A stretch of DNA of 61,423 nt. Origin: Hofstenia miamia. Taxonomy: Eukaryota; Xenacoelomorpha; Acoela. Position 1 is the first letter of the stretch. Each line of letters starts with the position of its first letter. The stretch is taken from contig SCFE01000070.1 of assembly GCA_004352715.1 (NCBI GenBank), positions 1,786,057-1,847,479 on the forward strand, given 5' to 3'. The position numbers and the translations under genes were made by a program. This document shows positions 56,245 through 61,423 of this stretch, one piece after another. The notes under the pieces were generated by a model. It searched no databases, was not told where the DNA came from, and saw only the letters and a list, made by a program, of their open reading frames with translations.

Positions 56245-57244
56245 NNNNNNNNNNNNNNNNNNNNNNNNNNNNNNNNNNNNNNNNNNNNNNNNNNNNNNNN
56301 NNNNNNNNNNNNNNNNNNNNNNNNNNNNNNNNNNNNNNNNNNNNNNNNNNNNNNNNNNNNNNNNNNNNNNNNNNNNNNNNNNNNNNNNNNNNNNNNNNNN
56401 NNNNNNNNNNNNNNNNNNNNNNNNNNNNNNNNNNNNNNNNNNNNNNNNNNNNNNNNNNNNNNNNNNNNNNNNNNNNNNNNNNNNNNNNNNNNNNNNNNNN
56501 NNNNNNNNNNNNNNNNNNNNNNNNNNNNNNNNNNNNNNNNNNNNNNNNNNNNNNNNNNNNNNNNNNNNNNNNNNNNNNNNNNNNNNNNNNNNNNNNNNNN
56601 NNNNNNNNNNNNNNNNNNNNNNNNNNNNNNNNNNNNNNNNNNNNNNNNNNNNNNNNNNNNNNNNNNNNNNNNNNNNNNNNNNNNNNNNNNNNNNNNNNNN
56701 NNNNNNNNNNNNNNNNNNNNNNNNNNNNNNNNNNNNNNNNNNNNNNNNNNNNNNNNNNNNNNNNNNNNNNNNNNNNNNNNNNNNNNNNNNNNNNNNNNNN
56801 NNNNNNNNNNNNNNNNNNNNNNNNNNNNNNNNNNNNNNNNNNNNNNNNNNNNNNNNNNNNNNNNNNNNNNNNNNNNNNNNNNNNNNNNNNNNNNNNNNNN
56901 NNNNNNNNNNNNNNNNNNNNNNNNNNNNNNNNNNNNNNNNNNNNNNNNNNNNNNNNNNNNNNNNNNNNNNNNNNNNNNNNNNNNNNNNNNNNNNNNNNNN
57001 NNNNNNNNNNNNNNNNNNNNNNNNNNNNNNNNNNNNNNNNNNNNNNNNNNNNNNNNNNNNNNNNNNNNNNNNNNNNNNNNNNNNNNNNNNNNNNNNNNNN
57101 NNNNNNNNNNNNNNNNNNNNNNNNNNNNNNNNNNNNNNNNNNNNNNNNNNNNNNNNNNNNNNNNNNNNNNNNNNNNNNNNNNNNNNNNNNNNNNNNNNNN
57201 NNNNNNNNNNNNNNNNNNNNNNNNNNNNNNNNNNNNNNNNNNNN
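56245..57244. other. 1000-N assembly gap
   Basis: Exactly 1000 N, default scaffold size. Confidence 0.95.
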
Positions 57245-58097
57245 ATGGTCGCAACGATGAAGTTAATGTTCACAGAAGCATTTACGCGCACAGAGTTAGA
57301 GGAACTACTAAAACCATTTAACCAAATTGCACTTCATGTCGAATGCATTACATCAAAGATTGATATACAGGAACGCATATGGATAAAGCTAAGCAAACGG
57401 GGACTAACACAATCATTCTGGGAGACAATCCCAGAAGCAAAAATGAACTACCACGCCACCATTGGTTTAGCAACAGCATTGAACACAACCAGCACCTACG
57501 AAGAAATTGAAAGATTAGTCAATACAAAGATCTTATTGTGTATGCCGCCAAAGACAATAGCATGGTACTGCCAAGATGGAGACTCCCAAAAGAGGTCTGA
57601 CCAGTGAAAACATTTTTACACGAATATAAATCATATGTAAATTCTCAGAGCAAAGCCATAGAAATGATACAACGAGAGGATTATAAGAAGACGAAAAAGA
57701 TATTACTAGATAACGACAATAAAGAACGCATTTATATCGAAGGAAACATTACCCCAGATCAATTATACACAGAAGGGGAAGCGATACATATCCAACTCCA
57801 AGAGCTGAGGAGAGAAATAGAAAAACAACAACCGTGAGCAGTCATGTTATTTTCAGGAGTTAATGACATAGTATGGACCGATTTGTGGGAGCAGAATTAT
57901 TGTTACTACGACGTAATGAAACGTGTGGAGATCGTAACTATGATGTGAATTGGAAAAAACAATCCTGGCAACATATCAGAACAGGAAGTAATAGAGAACA
58001 TTAGCTTCTTCTATAAGGATGTGGCAAATATGCGCAGCCTACAGAAGGTGTTTACATTCTTCTATCCAAACACACAGATGAGAGCAGATCTAGCCCA
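57245..58097 (+). pseudogene. ORF3, C-terminal part (family-a element)
   Basis: Matches the second half of E4 ORF3: 'FTEAFTRTELEELLKPFNQI', 'LHVECITSK', 'TSTYEEIERL', then after a frame change 'NDNKERIYIEGNITPDQL' and 'MLFSGVNDIVWTDLWEQNY'. TGA at 57598 and 57946 stand where E4 has Arg. It is followed after one N by a family-a LTR. The copy shows that the ORF3 C-terminus is conserved between LTR families a and c. Confidence 0.75.
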
Positions 58098-58098
58098 N

Positions 58099-58314
58099 GG
58101 GCAGTAGCCCACGGAAGAACTGAAGAGGAAACATCTGACCACTTCGTCACCTAAATAGTGATCGTTAATACTCAATTGTTTGATTAACATAACTAGTTAA
58201 TAATAAAGAGAGGTCTGATGATTCAACAACTTGGTAACACCTCACCCGCGATTTACCGAGCACTCATTATCAGTAATCAGACACAGCACAATAAGCTAGG
58301 CGGAGGATGTTACA
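58099..58314 (+). repeat. 3' part of a family-a LTR
   Basis: From 'GGGCAGTAGCCCACGG' to 'GGAGGATGTTACA', joined to ORF3 by an N at 58098. The right flank is the reversed leader of a family-c element. Confidence 0.8.
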
Positions 58315-58523
58315 CTTCCTCCGTTTTTTGTGCTCTAGTATGGTATTAATTGTTCGTTCCCTCTTTTTCTTTCCTAGGTATCACTGATGACTTATTTCCA
58401 TCAATTTCAAAGCTCCAATCCTTTTCTCTTTTCGGTTTTCCTCCAATTCGAGTGATTCAAGTAGAAACAACTATCTTAACTCAAATCTTCCTTTGTGCTG
58501 TTGGGCGCCTGTCACGGTCGCCA
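58315..58523 (-). other. Leader of a minus-strand family-c element with its primer binding site
   Basis: On the minus strand TGGCGACCGTGACAGG (58508-58523) directly follows the LTR end AAGATTCTACA. It is the clearest primer site in the window and, from memory, a perfect 16-base complement of the animal tRNA-Arg(UCG) 3' end. About 190 bases of leader follow, without coding sequence, then the family-a LTR. Confidence 0.75.
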
Positions 58524-58636
58524 TGTAGAATCTTGCCAACCTTCCCACTAATAAAGCTTAACTTAATTTAGGAGCTGCTGTGACATTTTTCCCTCCTTGA
58601 CTAGTATGGTAGGTGGCAGATCCCAAATTTCCATCT
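58524..58636 (-). repeat. End of a family-c LTR
   Basis: TGTAGAATCTTGCCAACCTTCCC matches 26983-27095 and stops where a 5'-truncated family-a LTR begins. Confidence 0.75.
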
Positions 58637-59692
58637 TGTAAGATGCAACTAAGCCTCAATATTGTTCAAATTAAGAAAAACTTGTTAGAGATCAAGTAAC
58701 ATTTGACAAATTAAATTGAGCGAAATTATGCTTACGAAGGAACAGCCATATTGGCAGACGAATCATTTAAAATTCAAAATCAGCAGGTACTTTTGGAAAA
58801 TTTTTATAAATAGCTTTGAACTAACCAGAAATTTGATGAACAATAAATTCTTTGGAGTTTATTTTATTTTCATTCTTCTCTTATCTGGTTTGATTATTTA
58901 ATAAGATGTGCAGCTAGGCAAGTTGTGTTGAGTAGTGGCTGGATTCCATCACGGGATTGATTCGAAGGGTCCTTGTGCCAGTCACGAAACCGCACTTATG
59001 TTATGGTTAGGAGTTTTTCTATTCTTGCCAAGTCTGACTATTGATCTATACATGTATGAAATAATCAATGCTTGAAATGACTGGATAGTCGACACTTAGG
59101 AATATGTATATATGTTCTTAATAGTAGGAGACTCGACTATAATCGACCTGATGAATGACCTTACATGTAATATTATTAAATGTAAGTATAGGGAACTGCA
59201 ATCTTATTATTTAAATTATTAAGCTGATAGTTTTATGGTAATGGCTATTTTAATATTATGTAAATGCAGTTAGTGTCAATGCCTGGTTGCTTTACTTAAT
59301 CAAAACAACAAACACTTTACAAAATTGAGTTTAAGTCAGTTACAACTTGACTTGAGTGCACGCACTGAGTTAAGGTAAGGTACACATAATTAGTCCCAGT
59401 CGAGCTGAGATGGTGCCATGGATTCAATCATCGTTCATGAAGGAGAGGAAGTGTCTTGTGGAGATCAGCTTCAGGCAGTAGCCCATAGAAGAACTGAAGA
59501 GGAAACGTCATACGGCTACGTCACCTAAAGAGTGATAGTCAATATTCAATTATTCAATTAACCTAACTAGTTAATTAGAGAGAGGAAAAGTCTGATGGTT
59601 CAATAACTTAGTAACTCCTCACCCACAATTTACCGAGTGATAATTATCAGTAATAATATACAGCGCAAATAGGCCAGGTGGAGGATGTTACA
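58637..59692 (+). repeat. Family-a LTR, 5'-truncated
   Basis: Begins inside the LTR ('GTAAGATGCAACTAAGC', about 150 bp from the full start) and ends GGAGGATGTTACA. It interrupts E8 gag; ATAG follows its right end. A TATAAATAG box lies at 58805-58813 and AATAAA at 58842-58847, the best visible promoter and poly(A) signals of family a. Confidence 0.8.
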
Positions 59693-61010
59693 ATAGAGGT
59701 GGAGATCAATAATGTTGAAAAAGAAAGGTTGATAGATGAAATAAAAGAAGACACAAATATTCAATTGACAGAGCAAGGAAATTTGTTTCAACAACAGATT
59801 GAAAAGTTGACAGAAGTGAACAAAGAAATAAAGGTTCAAAGTGAACGATTACAGAAAATGATTACAGAGTTGCATAAAGAGAATGTAAGCTTATGAGAAG
59901 AGAATATAGTTAAACAATTGGAAATTGATAACTTAAGAGACAAATTACATTTAATTGAATTAAAGAAAGGAGAGATCAAAATGATAGAAAAAGTTGTAGT
60001 GGAAAAACCACACAAGCTAAATGCAGCAATACCACAGATTATAAAAATACACAAACTGAAGAAGAATTTATAGCAAAGTTAGTGGAAAACGTGCCAAACA
60101 AGTCAAAGAAAATTGTGAAAAACACAAAGAAAAGAAACTGATATTTTAAAACACTATATTATCAGAAGATGATGATAATGAGACATTGGTATGTAAAGCG
60201 ATATTACCCAAATTTACAGGAAGAGTGGACAACTATTCACCCACATTTAATGAATGGTTAGAAATTTTTGAAATGAGCATGAAGGAAAGGAAGGTAATGC
60301 AACAAAGAGCAGCAGCAAGATTACCGCTATACCTAAGTGGTGAGACATATCAACATTACTTAGTACTGGAGACACAAATCAAAATGAATTATAAAAAACT
60401 AATTGGAGAATATCAACAATATTATGATGATGAAAGTTTTAAGAGTCAGTATAGAATGTTGTTAAATGGCATAAAAATGAATAGCAGGGATGACTTACAA
60501 AACTATATGTCTCAAGTAGAAAGACTATTGAAACTTAGTTCTAGAGAACAGAGATATTCAAAGTATGATTTATTTGCACATATTTGCAAAGGTTTACCAG
60601 AGGCAATACGAACACAATTCCAAATTAAATGTGATGCAGATGACTCACTGGATAAAATGATCAGGAAGGGACTTGCAATACAAATTACAATGGAAAGTAA
60701 TGCAAGGATTAACAAAAAATTAACAATTGGGAAACAAATAATAAATTGTATGATGCGATGGTTAACAAACCAACAAGTAAGCCAATAATCAAGAAATCAG
60801 GAGAGGAACTGGTGAAAATAAAGTTAAAGGATGGCACAATAAAACAAATAAAAAGAAAAGACTTGAAGTGTCAGATGTGTAGCAATAAAGGGCATACAAA
60901 AAAATATTGCAAGCAGCAAATCAATTGGATAGAAGAAGACTACGCATATTTTGATGAAGAGGATTTAATTGAAAATGAAGAAGAACACAATAACAGTTGT
61001 GATTAACAGA
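59693..61010 (+). pseudogene. gag: E8 gag
   Basis: Coiled coil ('VEINNVEKERLIDEIKED') with TGA at 59894-59896 where E3 has Arg ('NLREEN'). The capsid is open at 60186-60788 ('LPKFTGRVDNYSPTFNEW', 'YSKYDLFAHICKGLPEA'). A CCHC knuckle lies at 60869-60910 ('CQMCSNKGHTKKYC'). It lacks the E4 stops, so lesions arose independently. After 'IENEEEH' a deletion removes the Gag end and runs into the protease region. Confidence 0.85.
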
Positions 61011-61423
61011 GTAATGGTAGATGTGACAGTAGATATGGGAGCAGTCATATCAATAATAACTGATGAATGCGCAATGAAAGTCGGTTTTCAGAGAAAGCAA
61101 TTGAATAATGAGAAAAACAGATTGATAAACACATCAGGAGATTACATAGATGGGAAAGGTAAGTTGGAAAATATACCAATAAGAGTAGTGAATATGACAT
61201 TTCAACAAACATTTACAGTAATCAATACTGAGAAAAACCAACTACCATATGAAGTTATACTTGGAAATGATTTTCTAACGGACAATAAGTGTATCATAGA
61301 TTACAATAATAGAACAATAACAGTGCAAGAGGAGGTAGTAACAACCTATGAAGACCAAAACATAGATGATACAATATTGTTTAAGTTGACACAAGATGTG
61401 AGAATATTGCTGAACAACTGGAA
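60985..61423 (+). pseudogene. pol: E8 aspartic protease, active site changed, partial
   Basis: Matches E4 protease ('FQRKQLNNEKNRLIN', 'YEVILGNDFLTDNKCII'), but the active-site DTG reads DMG at 61032-61040 (ACG to ATG, a CpG to TpG change). The catalytic Thr is highly conserved in retropepsins, so this copy is probably inactive. It is cut by the window end. Confidence 0.85.

Larger units (their letters stand above)
59693..61423 (+). mobile_element. Element E8: Ty3/gypsy retrotransposon, family c, cut by window end
   Basis: Gag and protease closely related to E4, on the plus strand. The gag start is replaced by the family-a LTR on the left, and the element runs off the window on the right. 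Confidence 0.85.

Overview
The window is AT-rich eukaryotic DNA made almost entirely of nested, decaying LTR retrotransposons of the Ty3/gypsy type (gag, protease, RT, RNase H, integrase order). No complete host gene, rRNA, tRNA, CRISPR array or prokaryotic operon is visible. The host is most likely an aquatic invertebrate (a sponge or similar animal would fit the base composition, the many TACATGTA words, the hAT-like MITEs and the apparent tRNA-Arg primer), but this is a weak inference. The sequence is a draft scaffold: four gaps are exactly 1000 N, one is 410 N, and several 1-6 N joins sit on duplicated or shortened sequence.

Layout. 1-5935: non-coding AT-rich DNA with a duplicated block around one N, a hAT-like MITE (2163-2497) and a long-TIR element (3421-4210). 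5936-15767: element E1 (minus strand, LTR family b), flanked by ATAC target duplications, lacking RNase H and integrase, and split by element E2 (10474-14597, plus strand, LTR family a, flanked by ATAA). 15768-17125: second MITE copy and an old family-b LTR. 17126-26982: element E3 (plus, LTR family c), with a solo LTR of another family flanked by ATAC. 26983-28307: minus family-c LTR. 28512-38726: element E4 (minus, family c), the most informative copy, ending in a polypurine tract and 3' LTR. 39875-47269: element E5 (plus, family a). 49216-52440: degraded E6 (minus). 52441-61423: a patchwork of family-a LTRs, RT pieces, the 3' end of ORF3, and the start of E8 (plus, family c).

How the parts work together. 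Gag has a long N-terminal coiled coil, a capsid domain and (in E3, E4, E5 and E8) a CCHC zinc knuckle. Pol carries DTGA protease, YIDD reverse transcriptase, RNase H and an HHCC/DD35E integrase with a GPF-type module. Beyond integrase the elements carry two things I cannot place in a known family: (i) a tandem short-peptide repeat built on C/G-Q/R-L/F-K-G, present in the integrase tail in E3, E4 and E5 and also between protease and RT in E5 and E6; and (ii) a long third reading frame (about 1000 codons in E4), recognisable in E3, E4, E5, the 57.2-58.1 kb fragment and probably at 53 kb, which in E4 stops about 8 bases before the polypurine tract. ORF3 has no recognisable Env features. Together these are the best candidates for an undescribed system.

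Decay. Premature stops are strongly biased to TGA at positions where a related copy has Arg; at two sites the intact relative E2 has CGA, pointing to CpG to TpG decay. Every multidomain pol copy here is broken. The only long open copy is the E2 gag, which runs into a gap.
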